This document shows, in pieces, positions 47,283-58,248 of a stretch of DNA of 64,000 bases. The translations under genes were made by a program, and so were the position numbers. The notes beneath the pieces were generated by a model. The model did not search any database, was not told the origin of the DNA, and worked only from the letters and a program-made list of their open reading frames with translations. The stretch's first letter is position 1. Each line of letters starts with the position of its first letter. This DNA is from Tillandsia leiboldiana (lineage: Eukaryota > Streptophyta > Magnoliopsida > Poales > Bromeliaceae), in assembly GCA_029204045.2 (NCBI GenBank), contig CM055065.1:7504297-7568296 (forward strand), given 5' to 3'.

Positions 47283-48010
47283 AAGTTTTTGTGACATCTC
47301 AATAATTTCATATGAAAATAAAATTATGATTGTGTATATAAGAGACTATAGAAATTAATAATAACTGGATTTAAGCATTTTGAACCGGTGGTCTAAGCCC
47401 AATGAGTTATTATTGCTAGTTTGTCGAAACATTTCGTATCAGAGCCAAGCACCAGCCGGAAGTGTGTGACGAGTCTCGACTGAGACAGGTTCTGAATAAC
47501 AAGGTGATAAGCTATGACAGGATCTGAATGATAAGATGATAGGCGATATTAGGATCTGAATGACAAGGTTAGCAAGATACTAATGATTTTTGGTGTGTGT
47601 GTTGTGATTGGACTGACAAGGACATCAGTATTACATCGCATTGTGATTTTTTATTGTGTGTGTGATTGGACTGACGAGTACGTCAGTCTTACATCGTCTG
47701 GTGATCTTAGGCTGTATGTGTCCTGATAATTTTGGATTGTATGTGTGTGATTGGACTGACGAGGTGATCTTGGGCTATATGTGTGTGTCTTGAGGATCTT
47801 GAGCTGTATGTGTGTGATTGGACTGATGAGGACGTCAGGTGATCTTGAGTTTTGTGTACGTAATTGGACCGACGAGGGCGTTAAATCTAAACGCGAGAGT
47901 CCCTCCAATAGTCCCACATCGAATGAAAATGAAATTAACTGAACTTAATCATTTTTGGCCAGTAATCTAAGCCCAACAATTTATTATTGCTAGTGGATCG
48001 GATTAATACA
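47283..48010. repeat. Two copies of a short dispersed repeat with TATA and GCCCAA...TTATTATTGCTAGT
   Basis: Copy 1 (about 47283-47424) has TATATAAGAG, AATAATAACTGG and a tail GTCTAAGCCCAATGAG followed by TTATTATTGCTAGT. Copy 2 (about 47905-48000) has GTCCCACATCG (47911-47921) and the same tail but lacks the TATA part. A third copy lies at 51988-52130. Confidence 0.6.
47590..47885. repeat. Imperfect tandem repeats, GTGTGATTGGACTGACGAG unit
   Basis: The phrase GTGATTGGACTGACGAG(G)ACGTCAG recurs four to six times at irregular spacing, mixed with GTGATCTTG(A/G)GCTG. It lies between two copies of the short dispersed repeat. Function unknown. Confidence 0.7.
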
Positions 48011-48578
48011 GTTTTATACAAAACTAATTTAAAAGTTAATTGAAAAAATATATATTGATATAAAATTTTTAAAGTCAAATGATAATCGGTAGATTACTTC
48101 TTTAAGATATAAAAAATTTAAATTCATTTGAGTTTTATGCAATTTGAGAAATTCTTAAAAAGATATAAAATCATCTGAATGGTTCCTTAAGATTGTTTTT
48201 TGCTGCAAATTTATTTTGTCGGGATTTTATGTTCTTTCAAAACTTTGTGGTAATTTTAAAACAGTGCTATAGTTTATATCGAATTGAAAAAAAAAAAAAT
48301 TTATTGCTATTATGTATTAAAAATTTGGTGTTTAGTAAAACAAATATGTAAGGCTCCGTTTGATTTCGAAATAAATAAAAAATATTGAAAGTTATTTTTG
48401 TTATTCCGCCAAACGATATAAAAAATAATAAGAATAACTATTTCGGTCAAACTGAATTATTCTAGATAATTCTAGAATAATTCGGAAACAACTATTCCAT
48501 CATTTTAAAGGAACAAAATTATTATCATATAATGATTAGTTTATTAAAAATAATTAAAGTAATATAAAAGGATGGTTA
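48011..48578. other. AT-rich intergenic DNA
   Basis: No gene. GGCTCCGTTTG at 48352 resembles a MITE terminus, but no partner end was found. Confidence 0.5.
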
Positions 48579-48694
48579 TATTATATAGGAATAATTGCCT
48601 GTGTAACCCTGAAATCTGAAGAAATATCTGATTTACCCCTCTTATTTTTTTCTTTTCAATATACCCTTCATACATTCCACCGTTATTAAAAATA

Positions 48695-50611
48695 GGGTTA
48701 ATTGCATACATGTCCCTCCAAATATGTCGGATTTCAAATATATCCCTGCAAATTTCAACTTTTCATATTTATCCCTGCAAAAATCCAAAGTTCTTCAAAT
48801 ATGCCCCTGAGGTTAATTCCCGTTTGGAATCCGTTAATTTTTTAACAGATTTCATGTAAAATTACTTTTTTACCCCTTACAAATATATTCCTCCAAAAGT
48901 TCTTTAAATCTACTTGTTTCAAAAATGCCCCTCTCCAAAAATCCCAACGTTAAAATCCCAACGTTAAAATTCCAATTAACCTCAATTAAAGACCCAAACC
49001 CTACTCAAGCAGCAAGAAGCAAGCTGCTTGCTGCTTGCTCTCAAGCAGCAACCAGCAAGTAGCTTGCTGCTTGCTGCTCAAGCAGCTTGCTGCTCAAGCA
49101 GCAGCAAGCTATGGAGTGATGAGTAAAACATTGAATGACATATCAACTCCAAAAGAACAAGAGATAAAATTTGACCAACAAAGTCACTATGAAACAATGA
49201 CAGGAATTATTGAATAAGCAGAGTAGGAACAAAAGTGCTTACAATGAAGCTTATTTATCTAATATCTATAAAACTGCATAATACTAAATGGCAGATTTTT
49301 GCATCACGTGTCCTACAATCATCAACATCTAATACCCGTGCAGACTAACCCCAATGCTTGCACAGACTAACCCCAACATTCCAGATTTAACTCTTCTTTA
49401 TCTCTTCTCCTTCAAAATTTCTTTGAAAAAATACACCACACCTGATCAAGACTCTCACACCTATCTCAATTGTTTTAATTACAACATCTGTCACTACATC
49501 TAGTTATATAATCTAAAAATAACCCTTTCTGCCATGTGCAAGTAAGTAAAGGACAGTATGCATGTGCATGATAAAAAAAGCAAATAACTGTGCATCTGTA
49601 TATGCACACAGATGCAGAAGGGATTAAAAGGTCCACAGCACGCACAAAAGCAGAATTTCAATAATGTTTGACTATGTCAATCTAGACATCCCAGCATAAT
49701 AGGTTCACTAAAAGATGAAATACAAGAATAAAAACTGAATTTATTCGGTGCTGTTCAACAGAGGAATCAAATCTACTATTGATAGCACAGGAACCTTCAT
49801 ACTATAGTCCTAAATTCGATGTTATGCCATCCAAATTGATGATCCACATCATTAACCATAATACAGATGATTAAAGTTACTAGGAACAAAAAAAATGAGA
49901 TTTTTCAATATAATCTACCCAAAGCCCTAGAGGTCCCAAAATTGAAAATTTCAACTGCTTTATCAATGTTAAATGATCCAAATTACATGAATTTTTGTTC
50001 GAGAATACATCTGACTATTCAGATCAAGATAAAAAACTCTAATCTAGCATTAAAGAAACTAATCCCTCTATTCTCATCAGGATGAACAGTTTCGACCATT
50101 TCACGCAGTGAAAAATTATCTTTAAAAGTAACGATCTTTGGTTCCTAGAAACTTCAAATGCTCCACATCATGTTTAGGACTACAGATCATGGATCGACGA
50201 GTGCGGGATCGACCTCCCGCACCTCTTCCTGCGCGGTGACGAGTGCGGGATCGACCTCCCGCACCTCTTCCTGCGCGGCGACGAGTGCGGGATCGACCTC
50301 CCTCCCCTCTTCCTGCGCGGCGACCTCCCGCTCGACGAGTCCGGTTTAGGGATTTCAAGATGAAGATGAAGAGGGGATGGAAAGAGAAGAGGAAAAACCC
50401 AACGTTAAATTAAAAGAAAGGGTAAAATGGTATATTCACTGTCTAATCTAACCAAGGTTAAGCATTTAACCTATGGTTAACTCAATTTTTCTAACAGAGG
50501 GGCATATTTGAATAACGGTAGATTTTTACAGGGATAAATATGAAAAGTTGAAATTTGCAGGGATATATTTGAAATCCGACATATTTGGAAGGACATGTAT
50601 GCAATTAACCC
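48695..50611. mobile_element. Nested non-autonomous MULE (1.9 kb)
   Basis: Terminal inverted repeats start GGGTTAATTGCATACATG on both ends and stay nearly identical for about 90 bp, then more weakly to about 125 bp. The 9-bp duplication TTAAAAATA (48686-48694 and 50612-50620) is perfect. The interior has no transposase. It contains self-complementary CAAGCAGC/GCTTGCTG repeats (49005-49110) and a GC-rich 42-bp triplicate (50196-50321) that contrasts with the AT-rich rest, which may be captured host sequence. Confidence 0.92.
50196..50321. repeat. 42-bp tandem triplicate inside MULE
   Basis: The unit starting GACGAGTGCGGGATCGACC recurs at 50196, 50238 and 50280. Being a multiple of three it keeps frames open on both strands (78 codons minus, Arg/Gly-rich; 63 plus, Ser/Thr-rich). 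No transcript evidence is possible from sequence. Confidence 0.9.
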
Positions 50612-50713
50612 TTAAAAATACCCCTACCGTTTTCCTTTGTTAAGTTAACTAGGGTTAAACTAGAGTTAAATAATAATCGGAGTTGAAAACTATCAGATAT
50701 ACCTATTTTGCCC

Positions 50714-50931
50714 GGGTTTAGGGTTTAGGGTTTAGAATTTTTTAGGGTTTTAGGGTTTAGGATTTTAGGGTTTAGGGTTTAGGGTTTTTTAGGGTTTTTT
50801 AGGGTTCTAGGGTTTAGGGTTTTAGGGTTTAGGGTTTAAGGTTTTTTAGGGTTTTAGGGTTTAGGGTTTAGGGTTTGCGGTTTTAGGGTTTAGGGTTTAG
50901 GGTTTTAGGGTTTAGGGTTTAGGGTTTAGGG
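50714..50931 (+). repeat. Interstitial telomere-type (TTTAGGG)n tract
   Basis: About 30 units of TTTAGGG, mixed with TTTTAGGG and TTTTTTAGGG variants. It lies inside the expanded MITE where the compact copy has 54 bp of unrelated sequence (equivalent to 55220-55273). Confidence 0.95.
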
Positions 50932-51131
50932 TATATTTGAAAGGGCAAAATAATAATTACACACAGATAACGGCAGTTCCAAACGGTACACTAACAGAGT
51001 TTAACTTCAGGGGTATTTTGGAAAGAAGTTGGAACGTAAGAAGGGTAGTTTTAATATTAGCCTTCTAAGAGAGGTAAATCTGAAAACAGAGAAATTTTTA
51101 GGGGTATATAGGAAATTGCCCCTATTATATA

Positions 51132-52610
51132 TATATAATTTTATAATATTTTAAAATATCTTATAATATAAAATAATAATAATAATTTTATAATAATAAT
51201 AATTATTATTATTATTATTATTATTATTTTAAAGTATTTTTATATATTATTATTAAAGTATGTTATATATTAATATTAAAATATTTTATATAATAATATA
51301 ATTATAATAGTATTAGATATAATATTTTAATTATTTTATATTTAAAAAATATATTATTTTTATATGTTTTATTGTACATATATTAAATATTTTATATATA
51401 AAAGATACAGATAAGAATAATTTTGATATTTTAAAAAAATTAAAATTTTTTAAATTGTTAGAATTATATATGATTTGTTAAAAATTTTATTTGATTGTTA
51501 GAATTATATATGATTAAAAAAATGATAAATAATTTACCGTATATTCTAAATTTAGTAGGGATAAAAAAAAAAAATAATGACGATCAATTATTTATCATTG
51601 TTAATAAAATTTAAAAAAAGACGATAAATTATTTATTATTTTTTTTAATCATATATAATTCTAACAATTATATAAAAATTTTAATAAATCATATATAATT
51701 CTAACAATCTAATAAATCCTAACAACTACCAACAAAATTCTAACAATTAACTATTATGCAATTCTAATAATCTAAAAAATTTTAAATATATACAACTTAT
51801 TATATATATAATAAACACGGTGAATGATTTACCGTGTTTGAACATGGTTTTTCATTCGCCGTGTTCAACTAACGCTCCACCTCGCCTGCCCGCGTGACAG
51901 GCATGGAGTTATTTTTGTAAATTTAATTTTTATATAATTATTTTTAAAAATAAATTTTTAGAAGGCTAAATATATATAAAAAAATCTAATAGTCCCCCAT
52001 TGAATATGAATGGAATTGTAATTTGATATATATAAGAGATATGGACACTATTAATAATAACTGAACTTAAATATTTTGGGTTGCAGTTTAGGTCTAACGA
52101 GTTATTATTGCTAATGAACCGAATTATTATATTTGATATTTAAAAATTAGTCGAAAATATATAACAAATTAAATATATAAAAGATATGAACATTAGTGGA
52201 TCGGCTCGTTACAAAATTATATTCGTATGTATTGAATAAACTCGTTTTGTTTATATTTCAATTCTGATAAAAAAATTATATTCATTTTCATCCACATTCA
52301 TGTCAACCACTCTAGTCACCAAACATTTCTCAATCGAATTTAATTCCTTCCACATTTCCTTTTCAGCAAAGGCATTATTATTAGTTGGCCCGCCCGCCTC
52401 CCTATTGCTATTTTCTTCATCATTTCTCTCTTCTCTTTTCTTTCTCTAAGCTTTGCGCAGTCACCGCCATTGATCTTATATTGATTCGTGACCGTTAGAT
52501 CTGCAAACCTTCGCCACCATTGTTGCGCCTCGCCGGTGGACAACCATCACCTTCCTAGCTTCGTCATGGTAACACAAAGGGTCTATTTCATTTGCACTAT
52601 GCTTTAGTTT
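51132..52610. other. AT-rich spacer with an 80-bp inverted repeat
   Basis: Arms 51457-51536 and 51625-51705 are largely reverse-complementary (GTTAGAATTATATATGAT type) around an 88-nt spacer, possibly a small MITE. Dyads ACACGGTGAAT/ATTCGCCGTGTT lie at 51815-51868. A third copy of the short dispersed repeat is at 51988-52130. No gene recognised; the 52340-52543 minus frame has no known domain. Confidence 0.55.
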
Positions 52611-55017
52611 AAATTTTTAATTCAATATCCGATTTTGAGTTGGAATTTCAAATTAGAATTTGATTATGAATTCGAATTCTGAATACAAATTAAAAATTTT
52701 AATGCAAATTCGAATTCGAATTCGAATTTTAAGTTCAAGTTCAGATTTTTCAATTCAAAGTTCAATTTCAAATTTTAATTCAAAATTGAATTATGTTTTC
52801 AAAATTCTGATTTTGGATTCAAAAAAGAAATTCAAATTAATTTTCTAAAATCAAATTTCAAATTTGAATATTAAATAATTAAATTTTAAAATTTAAATTT
52901 ATTAAAATTTTAAATGCAAATTTGGATTTTGAATTTATATTTCAGCTTGACTTCATACTTTTAATCCAAATTTTAGTTTCAAGTTTAAATTTTGAGTTCA
53001 AGTCTTACATTCAAAATCAAAATTTCAATTTAAATTTAGAAACTTGAATTTAAATTTTAAATTTTATTTAATTTTTAAAATCAAATTTAAAATTTAAATT
53101 TAGATTTGAATTTAAATTTTAAATTCAAATTCATATTGAAAATTTAAATTTTGAATCAAAACTTAAATATTTTAATTAAATAAGAAATAAAATTTTAATT
53201 TGTTTTTAATTAAATTTTTAGTCTTTTGGTTGTTGGTTAGAGGCATCTTTGGAATTTTTCATAAATTACATATTTAGCGGCAATAAGTAATGTAAGACAT
53301 CTATTTTCTTTTCGATAATATTTTTAAAGCAATTTATGTTATATTTAGAGTAACGTAAGACATCTATTTTAAATTCTAAATTTTAAAATTTTATATTTTA
53401 AATTTTGAAATTTAAATTTTAAATTTTAAATTTTTTTTTTATTTAAATTTTTTAATTTGAAAATTAAAATTAAAATTTAAAATTTTACATTCAAATTTTA
53501 AAATTTTAAAATTCAAATTCAATTTTGAAATTTTTAATTTTGAAATTTAAATTCTAATTTTAAAATTTTAAAATTAAAAATTAAAAATTTATATTTTTAA
53601 ATTTAAATTTTTGTATTGAAAATTTAAATTTAAAACAGAGTATTTTTTAAAAGTTCACAATTCAAACAGTAAAAAATAAAATAATTTTTTTATAAAATAT
53701 TAAATTTTTTAAAATATCAAATATATTGTAAACTAAAACTCTATTTTATTTTTTAATAATTTTGTATTACTGACAAAATTACATAAAGGGTGAATAAAAT
53801 GTAGTAATCTGAAAATATTTATATAAAATTTTCAATAATCCGATAGTAGGAAACCAAACAAATGCAAAATTAGTTTGGAGTGGAGGAAAAAATAAATAGA
53901 ATGGGTTTGGATTTGGCCCACACTTGGCCCACACTTGGCCCACACTAGGCCTGTTAATTTAACTTACCTACATGGACTAGACCTTCTCAACCCAAAATTC
54001 TAAAATCTAGCGACTCGTACAGACGTAGGGCTGAGCTTCCCTAAAGTGGCTGTTCGGCCTAAATTTCAGAAAGAAATTTACGGACAATTTTTTTTTTTTT
54101 TTTTTTTTTTTGAAAAAGTCTTTAGTTTTCTCTTTTTAAAAATTTGATCCTAATTTTTAAAATTAATTTTTTGATTTTAGAGGTCTAAACTTAGAAGAAA
54201 CTAAAATCTGCTTCTAATTTTAGACTCAAATTTTAAATTTTAATTTTAATTTTGGATTCAAAATTTAAATTTAAATTTAAATTTAAATTTAAATTTAGAT
54301 ATTAATTTTAAATCTCAAATTTCAAAATTTTAAATTTTAGAAAATTTCAAAAAAAAATCAATTTTGAAATTTTATATGTTAAATTCAAAACTTTAAGTTT
54401 TAATTTTTAATTTTCAGATTTCAAACTTCAAATTAAAGAATTTGAATTTTAATATTTAAGATTCAGATTTAGATTTAAAATTTGAAATTTCTAAATTTTA
54501 AATATTTAATCTCAATTTTTAAATTTCAAATTGAAATTTAACATAAAATTTCAATTTTGAAATTTAAAATATTAAATTTAAAATTTCAAATATTAGTTTT
54601 CAAATTTTAAATTTTAAATTTTAAATTTCATGGTTCAAATTAAGATTCTAAATTTTAAATTTTAAAATTTTAAATTTTAAATTTAAGATTTTAAATTTTA
54701 AATTTTCAAATTTTAAATTTTAAATTTTAAATTTTAAATTTTAAATTTTTAATTTTTAATTTTTAATTTTTAATTTTTAATTTTAAATTTCAAATTTTAA
54801 ATTTCAAATTTTAAATTTTAAATTTTAAATTTTGAAATTTCAAATTTTAAATTTTAAATTTTGAAATTTCAAATTTTAAATTTTAAAATTTTAAAAATAA
54901 TACTTTAAATCTTTAATTTTTAGTTTTTCAAATTTAAATTTAGATTTTAATTTTTAAATATTAAATTTCAAATTCTAAATGTGAAATTTGAAAATTTTAG
55001 ATTTTAAATTTAGATAT
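52610..55017. repeat. Low-complexity AAATTT-rich DNA
   Basis: About 2.4 kb dominated by AAATTT, AATTTTAAATTT and AATTCGAATTC-like self-complementary words. It includes a T run near 54090-54112 and a short interlude with TTGGCCCACAC repeats at 53915-53945. It continues after the MITE to about 55560. No coding content. Confidence 0.85.
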
Positions 55018-55026
55018 TAAATTTTA

Positions 55027-55471
55027 GGGGCAATTTCCTATATACCCCTAAAAATTTTCCTGTTTTAAGATTTACCCCTCTTAGAAGGCTAATATTAAAA
55101 CTATTCTTCTTACGTTCTAACTTTTTCCAAAATACCCCTGAAGTTAAACTCTGTTAGTGTACCGTTTGGAGCTGCCGTTATCTATGTGAAATTACCATTT
55201 TACCCTTTCAAATATACCCTTCTACCATAACCAACTTTTCTTATGTACCCTTAAAATGTTTTGGTAGATAGGTGCAAAATAGGTATATCTGATAGTTTTC
55301 AACTCTGATTATTATTTAACTCTAGTTTAACCCTAGTTAACTTAACAAAGGGAAACGGTATGGGTATTTTTAATAACGGTGGAACGTATGAGGGGTATAT
55401 TGGAAAGAAAAAAATAAGAGGGGTAAATCAGATATTTCTTCAGATTTCAGGGATACACAGGCAATTATCCC
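55027..55471 (+). mobile_element. Mutator-type MITE, compact copy (445 bp)
   Basis: Perfect 9-bp duplication TAAATTTTA (55018-55026 and 55472-55480). Termini GGGGCAATTTCC and GGATAATTGCC-type are imperfectly inverted. Reverse-complementary to the body of 48588-51122, so it shows the un-interrupted form. Confidence 0.9.
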
Positions 55472-55480
55472 TAAATTTTA

Positions 55481-56270
55481 ATATCAAATTTTAAATTCTG
55501 ATTAAGATTTTAAATTTTAAATTTAAATTCAAATTTTAAATTATTTTTTAAAAAAAAATATAGCAAAAAAACTTATCATTTGTAAATAGTAAAAAAATTT
55601 CACTAAACAACTATATTAAATTACTTTTAGAAAAATCAATTTTTATCTAAACTCAACCAATAGCTCTACAGCTTTTAACCAAAATTAATTCTATGAAGAG
55701 CCAAACTAGCTATTGGAGGAGCCGAACGCCTTGAGACGATGTGGAGACTACATCCTTTGTGGCTCGGTTTAGGTCGAACTGGCTTGTAGTTCGGTTCGAC
55801 TTGGCTCGATCCTCTTGTGATTACGTTCAAGTTGAACCGACTTGTAATTTGGTTTCGGCTCGGTTTGGGCCTCATGTGGTTCTGTTTGAGTTGAACCGAC
55901 AAGTTGAATTCTTTATGGTTTTGGTTTAAGTTGAACCGGCTTGTGGTTTGGTTTGGCTCAAACCTCATGTAGCTCAGTTTAAGTTGAATCAGCCTAGGTT
56001 CAAGGTGTATCCTTCATGGCTCAGTTTAGGTCAAGCCGGTTTGTAGTTCGGTTTGGTTTGGCTCGGTTCTCTTGTGATTCCGTTCAAGTTGAGCCGACTT
56101 GTAATTTGGTTCGGCTCGGCTTTGGCCTCCTGTGGTTCTGTTTGGGATGAACCGATTTTAATTCGCGTTGAATCCTATATAGCTTGTTTCACTATTTATC
56201 TCGATCATATTCGAATTATGTCCATAGGGTTCAGTTAGCAATCCAGTTTAAATCAAATTGAGTCAAACCG
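55481..56270. repeat. Diverged tandem repeat, about 258-bp period
   Basis: After AT-rich DNA (55481-55680), GGCTCGGTTTAGGTCGAAC... (55760-55905) recurs at 56018-56163 with about 85-90% identity by eye. Subrepeats GTTGAACCGACTTGTAATTTGG occur inside. No gene. Confidence 0.65.
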
Positions 56271-56273
56271 GGC

Positions 56274-56600
56274 GTATCACGAAGATAACGGTTTGATCAA
56301 GTCGAGCCGTGCCTATCACAAAGATGGCGATTGGCTCGACCAGTGCCTATCACGAAGATGGCGATTTGATCGAATCGAGTCGTGCCTATCACGAAGATGA
56401 CGATTGGCTCGATCGGTGCCTATCACGAAAATGGCGGTTTGATTGAGTCGAGTCGTGCCTATCACGAAGTTGGCGATTGGCTCGATAGGTGCCTATCACG
56501 AAGATGGCGGTTTGATCGAGTCGAGCCATGCCTATCACGAAGATGGCGATTGGCTCAACCGGGGCCTATCACGAAGATGGTAGTTTGATCGAGTTGATTT
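56274..56600. repeat. 73-bp dimeric satellite (34 + 39 bp)
   Basis: The phrase CCTATCACGAAGATGGCG starts at 56312, 56346, 56385, 56419, 56458, 56492, 56531 and 56565. Intervals alternate exactly 34 and 39 bp, a two-part higher-order repeat. Decayed monomers continue at about 56656, 56728 and 56870 beyond a T tract (56609-56632). Confidence 0.92.
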
Positions 56601-57086
56601 ATTTTTGTATTTTTTTTTTTTTTTTTTTTTTCCAGCGGGTTTGATCTTGTCGAGCCTATCACAAAGATGGCCACTCGATCGTACCAAAAAGAATGGTTTG
56701 GTTTGAAATAGAAATTTGTGTGTCGAACCTATCACGAAAATGGTCGCACAATCAAATCGGTCGAAGAACCGTCATCGCGTTGTTCGGCGCACGTTTTGAG
56801 GAGACGGGTGTTTAGTGAATATACACGCACGACATTGCAACGATCCAATGCCGGATTAGATCGGTCGAGCCTATCACGAAGATGGCCACACAATCAAATC
56901 GACAAAAAAGTCGCCAATGTGTCGTTTGTGCGCATACACCGACCCGCCTGCCGTCATCTTGGTAGTGAGATAGTTTTGTGGCCACCATTGTTGCCACCGT
57001 CGAAGAAAGAAAACGAGGCCTTGAGACCTCGTACATCGTCGTCGTCATCATGGCCGCCGTCGCCGTCGCCTTTACCGTCGTGCATT

Positions 57087-57143
57087 CACTTTTTTTTTTT
57101 TTTTTTTATTTCTTCTTCTTCTTTTTTTTAAACATCTCCCCCT

Positions 57144-57174
<31 letters not shown>

Positions 57175-57480
57175 TGAATCCAATGGCCCAATTTATTGTG
57201 ATTTTAGGACATCTTCGTTTTGGGAAACAATTCAAAAGATTTTAAAATATAAGGCAATGATATATTTTTATTTTTTTCCCCTTTTTTCTTTCTTTTCTTT
57301 TTCCTTTTTTTCTATATCTCATTCCCTTCTTTTTTTATTTCTTTTTTTTCTTAACTATGGGTCATCTAGGACAAGTATCAATCAATTAACATTTAATTGA
57401 ATTTCTTCATCCATTTTCATATTCCTTTTCTTTTCTTTTTCTTTTTTAGTTTTGAATTTCAAATTTTTTTTTATCTCAAC
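57087..57480. repeat. Polypyrimidine/poly(T) tracts
   Basis: Long runs of T with scattered C (57090-57175, 57262-57355, 57421-57470), preceded by GTCGTC/GCCGTC triplets at 57000-57080. Low complexity; the 140-codon frame at 56978-57400 is Phe/Ser-rich noise. Confidence 0.8.
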
Positions 57481-58248
57481 AGACCCCAGCCAGCGCCGCC
57501 CTCCAAAAGAACCGCACCCACCCCATACACAACATAATCCCCAAAAAGGTCCCCACATGTACCCCCGCCACCCAACCCTCACCGGAACCATACTAATACT
57601 TAAGTACCACGAATTCCTTTACCTAGTCGCATTCAAGTCTCACCCCACACTTCCTGCTCTCTTTATGATTGATGATACATCAATTGTTAAGATGCTATAT
57701 CACTTTTATATCAACGATGCATCAATATTTAGTCAAGTAAATTGGATTGTGGGACTAGATTGTAATAATTTTGAAAGTTCAAGCCAAAATATTCCAACAA
57801 ATTAAAATTTGAGAATCAAAATTGTCACACACCTCATAGTTTGAGAACCAAAAGTGCAATTTGCTATTTTTCTTAAAATTATCATTATTGATGCACCTGA
57901 TTTGTATTTTTTCGGACTAAAAAATCATTATTTGCATAGTCAAATTAAGCATATGTTCAAAGTTTTTCATAAATTTTTAACATTTACTTATTTGTATACA
58001 AGGTGATTACTAATTTTCAAAGCTTTTACTTCAAAGCCTACTTGCTTCATATTTTCGGCGGGTAGCATGCTGTCTTTCTCTCTCAAAAAAAATAAAAATT
58101 AAAAAATAAAAAATTGTTATTTTGAAGTTGTTTTATTTGTGCACTAATATTTTGTTCTTCTTTTGGCAGATTAGATGCGCGAGGAGATCAATGTACGGAA
58201 TTTCATAGCACTAAAATATTTAAGAACATTCACTGCCTAGAAACTACA
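57481..58248 (+). promoter_or_regulatory. NLR 5' flank and leader, with likely leader intron 3' splice site
   Basis: The pyrimidine-rich TTGTTCTTCTTTTGGCAG ending at 58169 has the form of a 3' splice site, suggesting a 5' UTR intron whose first exon lies upstream. I could not place the donor or a TATA box with confidence. A 21-codon upstream frame follows (58175-58240). The rest is AT-rich and featureless. Confidence 0.45.
58175..58240 (+). other. Upstream open reading frame (21 codons) in the NLR leader
   Basis: ATG at 58175 and TAG at 58238-58240, ending 8 nt before the NLR start codon and in another frame. If the leader is transcribed from or before the splice site at 58169, ribosomes would meet this frame first. 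uORFs often lower translation of plant immune genes. The peptide itself shows nothing recognisable. Confidence 0.5.

Larger units (their letters stand above)
48588..51122 (-). mobile_element. Mutator-type MITE, expanded copy
   Basis: Flanked by a perfect 9-bp duplication, TATTATATA (48579-48587 and 51123-51131). Its ends and most of its body are the reverse complement of the compact element 55027-55471. Two additions separate the matching parts: a nested MULE (48695-50611) and a telomeric repeat block (50714-50931) that replaces 54 bp of the original. Termini are imperfect inverted repeats of type GGGxxAATTxCC. Nine-base target duplications are characteristic of the Mutator superfamily. No coding capacity. 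Confidence 0.88.

Noticed and set aside
50714..50931. Possible chromosome end
   Set aside because: The tract is short, degenerate and flanked on both sides by the same MITE, so it is interstitial.
56978..57400. 140-codon Phe/Ser-rich frame
   Set aside because: Product of poly(T) and CT tracts.
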